A stretch of 64,000 nt of DNA. It comes from Cercospora beticola (Eukaryota; Ascomycota; Dothideomycetes; Mycosphaerellales; Mycosphaerellaceae). The position numbers and the translations under genes are program-made. A model generated the notes under the pieces. It worked only from the letters and a program-made list of their open reading frames with translations. It had not been told where the DNA came from and ran no database searches. The stretch is from NCBI RefSeq assembly GCF_033473495.1, contig NC_088935.1:3596001-3660000 (forward strand), written 5' to 3'. Shown in pieces: positions 45,635 through 57,470 of this stretch. Every line of letters begins with the position of its first letter. Position 1 is the first letter of the stretch.

Positions 45635-47895
45635 TTTGGAGTAGCTGCTGCGATCTCGGCGAGCCGCAGCGTCGAAAGAAGGGGCCAGGGTGGTGGTGAC
45701 GGGGCGGAACAGACCCTCGGCCAGGATGACAACGCTGGAGTGTTGGAGAGGCCAGCTGCCCAGACACCGCAAAGCACGGGGAGGGTGGTGATTAGAGAGT
45801 GTTGGGCGGGGATGGGGAGCAGAAGGACGAGAGAGAGGGAGCAGGACGAGGGACTAGTAGGGTGAGGCGGGCAGAATATGATGGATCGACGAGCGAAGGG
45901 TCGCGGCCGGGAGTGGACGCCGGAGACTGATACGGCGGGATGGCACACAGGCGAGCGATGCAGCGCACAGCAGAAAGAGCGCTGGCTGCACCGCTCGTCG
46001 CACGCCCAACAGCAGCAGCAGCCAGGGGTCCCGTCGCCCATCGCCTCGCCAGACTCGCCGCGTCTTCATCCCTGCGTGCGTGAAGCGCACCCCGAGCCGC
46101 TACTGTTTCACGCCTACCGGGCGAATCACGACCCTGTCGTGCCTGCCAAGTCTGCCGGCGGGCGTGCAGTAGCGCACGCCGCCGTGTGACCCGACGTCCT
46201 CCAGACAAAACTCTGTAGGCACAGCACGCAGCCTCCGCCGGTGCTTCACGCCCACCCTGCCCGCCGTTGTGCCCAGCGACTGACCCGTGAAATTGCCCGC
46301 CGCCAACGGTGTTTGGAGCAAATCGACGCTCCCCCCGTTTGCCCTGTCCTGGAGTCTGATGACTGATGACTGTGGCACGCACGGGACCGCGTGGCCCAGA
46401 ATGGCCGTGCGAAGCTGATTGCGCCAGAAGCAAGACACCCCGTCGTGTGTCGGCGCTGCCAGTGCTCTAGCTGACGCGCCGTCGTGAGCTGGCCAGGCGG
46501 GGACGAGATCCGGCTCTCAACCACGCCGTCGCTTGCTGAAAGCCCTGGCAGGCTAGCAGCATAATTCTTGAATCTTGCGAGATGAATTGGAATCATGGAC
46601 CGACCAGTGGAGGAGCAGCAGCAGCGAGAGGAGCACGGTACCTGACGCATTTTAGGTTCGACGTGTCGCGAGCGAAGGTTATTCGATCGGAGTATCGCGC
46701 CATTCCCGATGCAGCAAGGCACAGACACCCAGGAACACCCGCTCGTCGGGCATCGACCTGTTGCTGAGTCGTCCGCCTGCTGCTGCTGCTATAGTACACT
46801 GCCGCTGCCGCTACACACGACATGCAACTCTCCCGCACGCTGCATGCTGCTAGAGCCCCCGACTCTGCGCACACCGTAGCCCATGTGTGATGGAACGCTG
46901 GTGGGCGTCGGCAGCACGCTTTCCCCCACCGCCGACCGCCGGCCATGCTGCACGTTGCGGCAGGCAGACGTCAACATCCAACGTCCTGCCACGCAGCGAG
47001 CGCCGCTTTGGATCAACTGCCGCGGGCGGATTGCCATGTGTAGCCGTGGTCAGGAATGATCTGGCTGGTTGCAGAGAGACAGATTCATGTGCGCATCGTG
47101 TGCTGCCGACACCCGGGATACCGCAGGCTAGTCAGTCAGTCTGCGGCGGGGCCTGTGCGGCAAGGTTTCGATTGATCTCCTCTCACCCCGGTTCCTGCAG
47201 CACGGCCGCGGCAGGGGATGGGTGTGGCGCGTGAATCGCACGCTAGCCTTGGCTGGCCGCCGATGGTTGTTTGGAAACGAAGCAGACGGCGTCGATGTGC
47301 AGCGATGCGGCCCCAGGGGGTCGACTGGCGAGCCTGGGCGAGCGATCAGCGACGAATGCGATCAGTCACTCAGGAGGCACGAGTCTAATGACATGCTTAG
47401 CACCCGCCGCCGCGCCTGAAGAGGCAAGAACGCGGCGGGCGACCGTTTGCTCGCGAGAGCAGATCCCAGAAACGCGCTGTGCCACCGACTGTCACATACG
47501 TGCGGCCTGCCGTCGTTGACGCCTCCGCCTGCTTGCTTGCTGCTGCTGCTGCTGCTGCTGCTGCAACGCCGTCGGCACCTGTCTGTCCGCTTGCTACACC
47601 ACACCGCAGACACCACACTCCCTTCCCTGCTGACCGCACGTCTGTCCGCCTGTCTGTCAGTGAGGCTTCTCCCTCACCACCACCGCCGGCGTCATCACTC
47701 TCGTTCTCACCGTCGTCACCGCCGCCGCTGGTCTGAGACATTCTTTCTTCGGCCCCTCCAGACCTGCGGTGCACACTGGACTGGACCGCGAGAATATCCA
47801 CGCCACCCACTTTTGCTCCTGGGCCCAGCAGCACTCGTCGCGCTGGACATGAAGCTGGCCCAGCACACGCCTCGCCATTGATTGCACATCCGGTC
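45635..47895. other. 2.3-kb GC-rich divergent region without a recognisable gene
   Basis: This is the largest gene-free stretch, between the head-to-head ABCG and MOCOS-like genes. It is GC-rich with many AGC/CAG and TCG/CGG runs and one clear TGC microsatellite at 47541-47564. Open frames up to 213 codons (minus, from 46433) are Arg/Ala/Gly-rich, as expected of random GC-rich sequence, and carry no motif. The stretch before the MOCOS-like start is a CT-rich promoter type. A long 5' UTR for either gene is possible. Confidence 0.5.
47541..47564. repeat. (TGC)8 microsatellite
   Basis: Eight perfect TGC units, preceded by two related TTGC words, in the divergent spacer about 330 bases upstream of the MOCOS-like start. 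It is a plain trinucleotide repeat with no coding frame that I trust. Confidence 0.9.
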
Positions 47896-50113
47896 ATGGA
47901 CATCGAACGGCACATCTTGGACGCCGTGTCGACGGCCTCCGACACGGCCTCGCAGCGCTACCTGGATGCCTCCAGCACCAAGTCTCCGCAGAAGTCGCCG
48001 CTCATGTCCCATTTTGCCCCCGGCCAGCACCACGCCAACTCATCGGCAGAGGACGTGTCGACAACCAGCGATTCTGGCAATGAACGAGACTACCAGACCG
48101 ACTTCACTACGCCCGAATCGTCCGAATCTTGCGTGGAGGACATGCAGCCGTACGATGTCGAGGACTTTCGAGATCGCGAATACCCGCAGTTGAAGGGCAA
48201 GACCTATCTTGATCACGGAGGCACCACAGTATGTGCTGCCCATAGCTTGTACCAGAACGTAGACACTGATGCTCTTACAGCTTTACGCCAAGTCTCTCAT
48301 TGACGACTTCGCCGCCGATCTCATATCAAACCTGTATGGAAATCCTCACTCCGCCTCGACTCCTTCCGCCATTGCTGGGCACCGAGTCGACACCATCCGG
48401 GAGCGCGCCCTTCGCTTCTTCAACGCCGACCCCGACGAGTTCGATCTGGTCTTTGTTGCTAATGCCACGGCTGCGATCAAGCTGGTGATCGATTGCTTCA
48501 AGGACCATGCTGCAGCCAGCAACACTCCCGTCTGGTATGGCTATCATCGCGATTCGCACACATCGCTGGTCGGAGTTCGCGAGTCCACAAAGATGCATCG
48601 CTGCTTCACGAGCGATGAGGAAGTGGATATTTGGATCAACAGCGGAGGTCTGGGTGGTCCACGTGCGAGACAGCTCGGCTTGTTCGCCTACCCTGGGCAG
48701 TCCAACATGACTGGCCGTCGTCTCCCTCTGAGTTGGTAAGTTGAAAAGTCGCTATGATGTTCATCTTCTTACGGTGGTCGCTCACATGATGTTAGGCCCG
48801 GGCGGATCCGCAAATCATTCCACAAGGCTGTGACTTACACGTTACTGGACGCAGCCGCGCTTGCCAGCACGGCTCCTTTGGATCTTGCCGATCCTGCAAC
48901 CGCGCCCGACTTCGTTGCGCTCTCGTTCTACAAGATCTTCGGCTTCCCGAACATCGGCGCCCTGATTGTGCGAAAGGATTCGGCTCATGTGCTGGAGAAT
49001 CGCAAGTATTTTGGTGGCGGCACGGTAGAGATGATCGTCTCCATCAACGATACATGGCATGCGAAGAAGGACACTTCTATCCACGACCGGTTAGAGGATG
49101 GGACGCTGCCTTTCCACTCAATCTTCGCCCTGGATCACGCCATGAACGTTCATGAGCGCCTGTATGGCCCGAATCCTATGAAGTTCATCTCACATCACAC
49201 AGCACAGCTTGGACGGCGGTTATATGATGGTCTTGCACACATGAAACATGGCAATGGACTTCCAGTTTGCCGGATTTACAAAGATGAAAACGCAGTCTAC
49301 GGGGATCCAAGTGTGCAAGGTTCGACGGTGGCTTTCAACGTTCAGCATGCCGATGGCAGCTTGGTGGGTTTCGAGGACGTCGAGGAGGCGGCCGATGAGC
49401 GCAACATATACATCCGCAGCGGATCCTTGTGCAACCCCGGAGGCGTTGCGACCTATCTCAATTGGAGTCCCGCTGAAATGAAGGCTGCATTTGCCGCAGG
49501 ACATCGTTGCTCGAACCCCACCCAAGTCATGCTAGGCAAGCCTACCGGTGTTGTCCGTGTTAGTCTGGGTGCGATGAGCACGGCTTCTGATGTGAACGTC
49601 TTGCTACGTTTTATCGAGGAAGTCTATGTCTCGCACAAAGCAGACGAGCGCATACATGCCAACGCTGGAGGGTCTTTGACGGGGCTAGAGTCGCCTCGTT
49701 CGGCGGCTGCATGTCAACTAGACCAACTACCGAGCCTCACCATCCCTCATGGATCTGGGCCCTCTCCCTCCAGGTCAAGTACCGCGGCCAGCAGCATAGG
49801 CAGTGTGAAGGGCTGGGAACAGGCAGGCGCAGTCATGCCGCCGACACCGAACACCGATCGTCCTCGAGCGCCCCCATTCATTCCGGCAGACTACGTGAAA
49901 TTACGGAAGCCGTGGGAAGAAGAGATGCGGAAGCAGACTCCGAACTATGCCGCCATGGAAATCAAGGTGCGCGAACTGGAAGACAACAGCATGTTCTCAC
50001 GAAATCCTACACCGAGCGTAAAGGCGAGGAAATTTGGCCGCAGCGTTGTGAACTTGCTCCGAACGAAAAGCCACGCTCAAGAATCACGACCCGAGCAATC
50101 CTACCCGCGCTGA
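47896..50113 (+). CDS. MOCOS-like class V aminotransferase without MOSC domain
   Basis: A 701-residue PLP enzyme like the N-terminal (NifS-like) half of molybdenum cofactor sulfurase. Exons are 47896-48228, 48281-48735 and 48796-50113. A disordered N-terminus of about 90 residues precedes YPQLKGKTYLDHGGTTLYAKSL, the classic family opening. The PLP lysine is K309 in LSFYKIFGFP, and the persulfide cysteine is C475 in RSGSLCNPGG, so both key residues are kept. Mocos enzymes take sulfur from cysteine to form the sulfido ligand of xanthine dehydrogenase and aldehyde oxidase. Here the C-terminal MOSC domain is absent. About 170 residues of Ser/Pro/Lys-rich sequence take its place, with a short conserved-looking block (PPFIPADYVKLRKPWEEEM). 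It may therefore be a cysteine desulfurase-like paralogue rather than HxB itself. Confidence 0.88.
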
Positions 50114-51629
50114 GAGCTGGCGCCCGTTGGACATGCTCCACGAGGAGCATAGCTCGACTTTAAGTTGACAGCTATCACAGCTGAATTGTATAAAACCGAC
50201 ATCGACAGGGGACTCAAAAATGCTACTACGGCGTGGGGCGGTACTGAGATGAGGAATCTACAGGACCTCATTGGAAATCTCAGCAGCACGGCGTTTCTGG
50301 GGCGGCAGTCATGTGAATTTTACGATACCACAGGCGGTGGAGAGATGTTTTGACCATCAATTGTTCATATGGAGTGAGATGAGTGATACGCCACACATGG
50401 CGTTGGCATTTACTTTGTACAGATCAATAATGTTATTAGCCCAGCAACTTCTATCCGTGGCTGATCCTCGATTTCCGTCGTTCGACTGACGTCCTGTGAC
50501 GATGTCGATTGATGAGTTCATCAGATACGTCGAGCAAGGTGCCGTCGGGTTTCACAAAGGCCAGGGCACCGTAGTATGTGACAGGTTGCACAATATCAAT
50601 GACCTGGTCCGGCACTTGCACATCACAGCCGGGTTCTCGGGTGTCTGCAAAGGTGGAGCGAGATGGATGCGAGCTGTCGCACAGCTTACGAGAGGCGAAG
50701 ATTGACATATCCTGGCATCGAATCCTTTCTATCCACAGCTGTCTATTTAAGCGAGGATTTGCACCGCGTGTGTTCTCTTCTGCATGTCGGTGCGCTGGAT
50801 CCGGTGTGGCGAGTGGATATGTCATTTGTGGATGTGACGCAGCCAGCCGTCCCATGGCATGCTGTCGCTGCTGTTGTGACACTGATCATCGGTTATTGCT
50901 TCCCGCCCAACTGCTTTCGGTTCTGGCAGAGCGGCCAAGGATGCCGTGGCGCGAGCAGAGCAGGGTGTAACGTGTCACATCGATGGAAGCACAAAAGGTC
51001 AATCGTAAGTACAGGTACCTTTGAGGACAAGGTGACGTTGGCACAAGACAAGGGGGCAATCTGACGCATGCCGGCATGGGTTGAGAACATGTGCCAGCCT
51101 TGCTCCATTGCGTGCTGGGACTGTTCACAGCCACATCGCCCGTGGCAGTGGCAGATTGAAACTTCTCTGGCCCTTTCCAATTGCAGCAATACCCGAAAGA
51201 GTGCCGTGTGCTCGGCAGATACACGATCAAAGGAGGATGCAGCCCAGCGCCCGCGGATGCCAAGTTGTAGGTTCACTGGGCGGTTTCGTCTGACAAAACT
51301 TGCCATGCTGAGTTCGGCCAGCGGCAGCCATGTCTCGAGAAAGGGTGACGCCGAGCAAGACAAGACGAACGCTTGGGGTGGGCATCGTTGGATGAGCAGC
51401 GGAAAGACGAAGACGGAGGGAGGGCGGAGGATCAAGGATGGCAGGCGCGCGGGACGTGCCTTTCCGACGACTCTTCCTTGCTGGACCCTGGATGCCGCTG
51501 AACCCCCACATCGACAGCTTGCGGGTCAAGAAATTATTTTCTTGCCCGCTGCTGCAAACACTCTCTGCTGGCTGCACACCACCAGCACTCACCACACCAC
51601 CGCCGCTCGCATCGACGCCGCCGCCCATC
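50114..51629. other. 1.5-kb spacer MOCOS-like gene to KAP123
   Basis: It holds the 3' end of the MOCOS-like gene and the KAP123 promoter. On the minus strand a frame ending at 50451 looks partly protein-like in its last 65 codons (for example YYGALAFVKPDGTLLDVSDELI). It follows an acceptor-like CACCTTTGCAG, but I found no matching upstream exons and do not call a gene. Confidence 0.4.
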
Positions 51630-54600
51630 ATGGATGAGCAGCAGTTTGTGTCGCTGCTGCAGGCGCTGCTCGAGCCTGACACCAACAAGGTGAAGAGCGC
51701 CACGTCCCAGCTCAACCAGCACTTCTACAAACAGCCCGAGTCGGTTGTGGCGCTACTGAATGTCGTCGTCAACCACCCACAACCTGAGCTCCGCCAGCTC
51801 GCCTCAGTGGAAGTCCGCAAGCTGGTTGGCAAGCACTGGGCCGCGCTGTCCGAAGAGCAGAAACCACAACTTCGCCAGCAGCTCCTCCAGAGCACCACCG
51901 ATGAGCAGCAGCAGCTGGCTCGTCACAGCAAAGCCCGCGTCATTGCTGCAATTGCCAAGGTCGACCTCGAAGATGGCCAGTGGACCGAGTTGCCTGGCCT
52001 TTTGCAACGAGCTGCCACCAGCGACACCGCACGCCATCGCGAGGTTGGCGTCTACATCATCTACACACTTCTGGAGACCATGCCAGATGTGTTCCAGGAG
52101 AACATGTCCACAATGCTGACCCTCTTCAACCGTACCATTCAAGACCCCGAGTCCGTCGATGTGCGTGTCAACACAATGTTGGCACTCTCGGAGCTTGCCA
52201 TGGTGCTCGACACCGAAGAGGATGCCAATAGCCTGAAGCAGTTTCAAGATGCCATCCCGCATATGGTCAAGGTTCTGCAGAATACCATCGAGAACGATGA
52301 TGAGGAGCACACAATGCAGGCGTTCGACGTCTTCAACAAGCTGCTCAGCTATGAGAGTGCCTTCTTGAACGCTCATTTTGGTGATCTGATTCAGTTCTTC
52401 ATGCAAGTATCGGCAAAGACGGAGGTGGATGACGAGGTCAGATCGCAAGCCATTTCATTCCTCATGCAGGCTGTGAGATACCGCAAGCTCAAGGTGCAGA
52501 GCCTCAAGGTTGGCGAACACTTGACGAAGATGTGCTTGCAAATTGCGACGGAGCTCGATGAGCTTCCAGAGGAGGAGGATGACATCTCTCCAGCACGCTC
52601 GGCTCTTGGGCTTCTCGACATCCTGAGCGAGAGCCTACCTCCAAGCCAAGTTGCTGTACCCCTTCTCAAGGCTATTGGACCTTTCGTGCAGGACAGCCGC
52701 CCAGAGTATCGACGTGCTGGTATTCTCGCCCTCGGAATGTGCGTCGAAGGCGCACCTGACTTCATCGCCACTCAATTGAAGGAGATCCTTCCTCTTGTCC
52801 TCCACTTGCTTGAAGATCCAGCGACTACCGTTCGTAGTGCGGCGCTCAACGGCGTCTCGCGCTTGGCCGATGATCTGGCCGAGGACATGGGCAAGGAGCA
52901 CGCCAAGCTCATTCCTGCTCTCGTCCGAAATTTCGACATGGCTCTCCAGGGTATGCGAAACACTCAGAAAGATAGCTCGGAGCACGATCTCAACACACAC
53001 ATCGTCAAGGCTAGCGCGATGGCCGTTGACTCTTTGATTGAGGGTCTGGAGGCCGAAGATGCGGCCAAGTATGTCAGTGAGCTCATGCCACGATTTGCCA
53101 TGCTTCTTGAACATGACGACCACAAGGTGCAGATGGCTGCAGTCAGTGCAATCGGTAGTATCGCCAGCGCGTCTGAGAGTGCCTTCGAGCCTTACTTTGA
53201 AAAGACCATGCAAACGCTTGGCAAGTACATTGACATCAAGGGCAGCAACGATGAGTTGGAGTTGCGCAGCATGGTGATCGACTCTTTGGGCAAGATCGCC
53301 AGCGCCGTGGGACCAGAAGCATTCAAGCAGTTCGTCCAGCCATTGATGCATGCCAGCGAGGAGGGGTTGCACTTGGACAACCAGCGGCTCAAGGAGACCA
53401 GCTTCATCTTGTGGAGCACCCTCGCGCGAGTGTACGAGGAGAACTTTGAGTCCTTCCTCGAGGGTGTTGTCAAAGCTCTGTTCGCTTGCCTTGACCAGGA
53501 AGAGGTCGACTCTGAAGTCCAGCTTGGTGCTGAAGCATCTGACCTCATCGGACAAGAAATCACCATTGCAGGCAAGAAGATCAAGGTCGCAGGCGCCAAT
53601 GGCCACAACGAGGACGACGAGATCGACGAAGAAGAAGTTATCAAAGCTATGATGGAGACTGAAGACGACGACGACGATGACTGGGATGACCTGGGCGCTG
53701 TCACTGCTGTTGCCATGGAGAAGGAAATCGCCGTCGAAGTACTGGGCGACGTGCTCACTCACACGAAGGGCAAGTTCCTGCCATACATGCAGAAGACGAT
53801 CGAGACCACCATTCCCCTTCTTGAGCACACCTTTGAGGGCGTTCGCAAGAGTGCCATCAGCACGCTGTGGCGCGCCTATGCATGCCTGTGGGGCCTAGCG
53901 GAGGACGACGGTATGCAGAAGTGGCAGCCTGGTCTGCCATTGAAGGCCAAGCCTACGGCCGACCTGGAGAAGTTGGGTGATCTTGTGATGAGAGGCACAT
54001 TGGCCTTGTGGGAAGAGGAGATGGACCGGTAAGTCATCCTTTCGTGCTGCTCTTGTTGAGACTTGATCACTAGACATGTTCAATGCTAATTCTGGACACA
54101 GTGCTACCGTCACCGAGATCAACCGCAACCTCGCCGCTACCCTCAAACTGTGCGGGCCCGCTTCTCTGGTGCCTGCATCTAGCTCGAACCAATCCACTCC
54201 ACTCGAACAGGTTACCAGCGCTGTCATGCTGATGCTGCAGCGTAGCCACCCCTGCCAGAAGGACGAGGATGATTTCGACGAGCCAGCACCGATGGAGGGT
54301 GAAACCGCCGAATATGACTGGCTGGTAATCGAGACCGCAATGGAAGTTGTGACTGCACTCGCCACAGCTCTTGGTCCTCAGTTCGCAGAGCTATGGAAGA
54401 TCTTCGAATCTCCCATCGTCAAGTACTGCTCCTCGCAGGAACGCTTCGAGCGCTCTGCTGCTGTCGGCACCATGGGTGAGTGCATCGAATCCATGGGAGC
54501 TGCATGCACTCCATACACGCCACGTATGTTCAAGTTGCTCCTGAAGCGTCTCAGCGATGAGGACCCTGAAGCGAAGAGCAATGCTGCCTACGGTATGGGT

Positions 54601-55017
54601 CTGCTCTGTCTTCACAGCACGGACGAGAAGGAAACCCTGCCAAACTACAACACCATCTTGGGACTGCTTGAGCCTCTGTTGCGCAAGAACAACGGTGCGA
54701 ACGAGTCCGAGGCACGTCTGCTCGACAATGCCGCAGGCTGTGTCTCTCGCATGATCAAGAAATCGCCAAACAGCGTACCGCTTGACCAAGTACTACCACA
54801 CCTCGTCGATCTTCTGCCACTGAAGGAGGATTTCCGCGAGAATGAGCCAGTGTTCGACATGATCATCAGCCTCTACCAAGCTCAGAACCCTGTCATCCAG
54901 GGTCTCACAAGCAAGTTGCTGCCAATCTTCGAACAGGTCCAGCAGCCACCGGAGGACCAGATCAGCGATGAAATTCGAGGCAAACTCACAGAGTTGACGA
55001 ATTACCTTCGTAGTTGA
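51630..55017 (+). CDS. KAP123: Importin beta-4 type karyopherin KAP123
   Basis: A 1104-residue HEAT-repeat nuclear import receptor for ribosomal proteins and histones. Exons are 51630-54028 and 54102-55017. I chose the start MDEQQFVSLLQALLEPDTNKVKSATSQLN at 51630 as the family N-terminus; the frame is open upstream to 51438. The importin-beta N-terminal helix pair covers about residues 5-80 (HPQPELRQLASVEVRKLV). HEAT repeats follow throughout, for example DPATTVRSAALNGVSRLADDL and DDHKVQMAAVSAIGSIAS. An acidic loop sits near residue 675 (METEDDDDDDWDDLG), as usual for KAP123/IPO4. Length and end fit the family. It is tail to tail with the zinc-finger gene, 176 bases apart. Confidence 0.95.
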
Positions 55018-55193
55018 ATAAATCCTCAACTTCCGATTGATGAATGTTAGCACAAAAAGCGTAGCATATATAGAGAGAGATACCCCGAATCCGTTGAACA
55101 AAGCGCGATAGACCGTTGCTGATTGGGCTTGCATGAGACATTCACGGATGATTACGAATGAGCATTGGTTCAACTTGAATAGTGTCATTCGTT

Positions 55194-56963
55194 CTATCGG
55201 GTATTTTCTTTGAGTATCCTAGGCCCACCACCTCGTCCATTGAGCGGACGCTTCACGTTGCCATTGAGTACACTCGACTCTGGTGAGCCGTATGCGCTCG
55301 CTCCTTCCAACCGGCGTCGTTTGGACATAGAATTTGCCCGATCATTCGCGTCTAGTTCTTCAGTCTCACCGTCTGCATCGGCATCGTTGTTAGGTGTAGC
55401 TTCATCGTCAGCACTGCCGACCACGGCTCCCGGATTAGGTGGCGTTTCGTACGACATCTTTTCCTTCTCATGCTGCTGCCAATCCATATTTGATGCTCGA
55501 GGCATCGGTCCTTGGACTCCCCAAACAGAGCCATTCATGACCATGTCCTCTTGAAGAGCATTAGAACCCTTTTCAGTATAAATTTGTGGTCGAGAAGTCG
55601 CTGAAGGTGCTGTAGTGCGCGAAGAGCGCGTATTTGCGCGGATAGTGGATCGCCATTTGGAAATCAGCGTTTCTACGTTGTAATTCGCTTGGGCCGCCGA
55701 CATGCTTGCACCCGAGCGGTTCACCTCCTTCATCACCGCGGGTGGCACGGGGATTGTATTTGGAGGATGCGTAAGATACTCCCGAGGAAGCTGACATCGC
55801 GATAAACGGTCGTACTCGGCCTCAAGGTGCTGATTATGCTGGTGCAGTCGGTCTATTTCAGTCTGAAGTTGCTCATTGCGTTCCTGAGAGCGTGTGAAGG
55901 AGCGCAAGATTTCGAGCTGCCAGGCCGAAGTACGCTCTGATTCCGGCATTCCTTCCCAATGCTCCCAAGCACCCGAAAGGTGCGTATGATGTTTGAACAA
56001 TACGGAGTCCGGAACGGGATCGTTCTGTTGTCGCTGATTGATGCGCTCGTTCATGAGACGAATCATGGCCTCGTACTGCCGTAAGCCAGGAGCGCCAATG
56101 GTCCACGATTCAGCAGACGCAAAGGGAGCTGGGCTGAACAGAGTGGTGGGCGGCGGGAGAATAGCTAGACAGAGGCCTGGAAATGATAACGAGAAGAAAT
56201 CAAAATCGTTGTAGAGCAATTTGGGTTCAACCTTCTTCGCGGCGGCCTCCAGACTACCCAGAACTTCACGTAGGGCCATCTCTGCGGCGCGACCCATTTC
56301 CGCAGCCTCTTGCAGTCTCCACATGCTGTCGCCGCCTTCGTACTCGGGACGCTGGATTCTGGTGCCCCCGGCGTCGCGACGCATGTCCTGAATACGTTGC
56401 GCTTGGCCTGAAGGTGCTGGTGGATGCTCGGAAGCACTTCGTGAAGGTGCTCGCGGGGGCAGATTGTTTATGACGCCCGTGGCCTGCCAATTGGCCTTGT
56501 TGAAGAATGAGGCAGGCTCTTGCACGTCTTTAGAATTCACAGGCGATTGGATTGGTGTCTCCTGGTCGGCGCGCGCAGTGGAGGCCGCCTTTTCATCCTC
56601 GTCGCCGTCGCCGCGGCCATCTCGGCGCGTTGCGCTGTGGTCGACGCTGTTGCGCGCATTGCTGGCAGCACCACCCTCCGCTTTGCCGCTCGTGCGCGGC
56701 TGCCGGCGCGTTATACCTCCGCGTAGCTTCCTGATCTCATCGACGTCGTGCACGCCATCGGGAGGCTTGGGATTCTTGGGTCGAATATACAGATCCAAAT
56801 GGCGGCCTAGACTGGACGAGGTGAAGGCCTGTCCGCAGAAAGGACAGGCGCGGTCTTTGGGCGCATGAACGGTCTTTGATGCGCTGTGAGGGGCGGGAGT
56901 CGAGTTGGGCGTGGAAGCAGACGTCTCGGGCTGTGCGTTCTGTTCGTCGTCGGGTACTGCCAT
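55194..56963 (-). CDS. Uncharacterised zinc-finger and coiled-coil protein
   Basis: A single-exon 589-residue protein, not assigned to a named family. Residues 40-60 (CPFCGQAFTSSSLGRHLDLYI) look like a short zinc finger with C40, C43 and H55. The fourth ligand is unclear; H72 in PPDGVHD is a candidate. A basic stretch (KLRGGITRRQ) and a disordered region follow. A folded helical part covers about 205-400, including RLQEAAEMGRAAEMALREVLGSLE and a coiled coil near SFTRSQERNEQLQTEIDRLHQHNQHLEAEYDRL. The C-terminus has a nuclear-signal-like SKRRRLE and ends in a Gly/Arg-rich tail. The composition suggests a nuclear protein; no function can be read from sequence. Confidence 0.78.
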   Translation of the reverse strand: MAVPDDEQNAQPETSASTPNSTPAPHSASKTVHAPKDRACPFCGQAFTSSSLGRHLDLYIRPKNPKPPDGVHDVDEIRKLRGGITRRQPRTSGKAEGGAASNARNSVDHSATRRDGRGDGDEDEKAASTARADQETPIQSPVNSKDVQEPASFFNKANWQATGVINNLPPRAPSRSASEHPPAPSGQAQRIQDMRRDAGGTRIQRPEYEGGDSMWRLQEAAEMGRAAEMALREVLGSLEAAAKKVEPKLLYNDFDFFSLSFPGLCLAILPPPTTLFSPAPFASAESWTIGAPGLRQYEAMIRLMNERINQRQQNDPVPDSVLFKHHTHLSGAWEHWEGMPESERTSAWQLEILRSFTRSQERNEQLQTEIDRLHQHNQHLEAEYDRLSRCQLPREYLTHPPNTIPVPPAVMKEVNRSGASMSAAQANYNVETLISKWRSTIRANTRSSRTTAPSATSRPQIYTEKGSNALQEDMVMNGSVWGVQGPMPRASNMDWQQHEKEKMSYETPPNPGAVVGSADDEATPNNDADADGETEELDANDRANSMSKRRRLEGASAYGSPESSVLNGNVKRPLNGRGGGPRILKENTR

Positions 56964-57470
56964 GTTGTTTGGTCGGGTGTTGTTGCGCGAAAGTGCGGGC
57001 GGGGGTGTCGCAGAGACGCCGAGCGTGCGCGTTTAGGCGAGCGCGGAATCCAGCATCGTAACTGTGCAGGTGCGTAGCAATGACCGCGACCCGATTGAAG
57101 TAATGTAGCTCCCTCTTCTTTGAGTGCTGCTGCGCGGCGGCGGCCAGCGGACTAAGCGGACGTGGAAGTCGTCTCGTGTTGGTCGGATCGGAGTAAGCGC
57201 AGATGCCGTTCCCTTCCCACCTTCACACTCCCAAACCTTCCTCATGTACGGACATGGACTTACGTGGGATGCTCGTCGGCGTCGACGTTGTACACTACAT
57301 CCATCATAAGCTCACTATTACTACATGCAGCACTCGACTGGCAACTCTACATGCTGCAACGAGACACATTGCGGACGAGGAATTACTATTGGTGTTGCTA
57401 CGGATGAGGGTATTACTAGGAATTATGATTTTCTCCGAGTGGTCTGTCATGGATCGAACATCGAGTCGAA
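56964..57470. other. Spacer zinc-finger gene to SLM1
   Basis: 507 bases: promoter of the zinc-finger gene and 3' side of SLM1 (both minus strand). Small plus-strand frames have no motif. Confidence 0.45.

Noticed and set aside
45792..46433. A 213-codon minus-strand frame upstream of the ABCG gene
   Set aside because: Arg/Ala/Gly-rich composition expected of random GC-rich DNA; no splice link to the ABCG start; no domain.
52635..53828. A 397-codon minus-strand frame inside KAP123
   Set aside because: Antisense shadow; its Val/Leu/His pattern mirrors the HEAT-repeat codons of KAP123.
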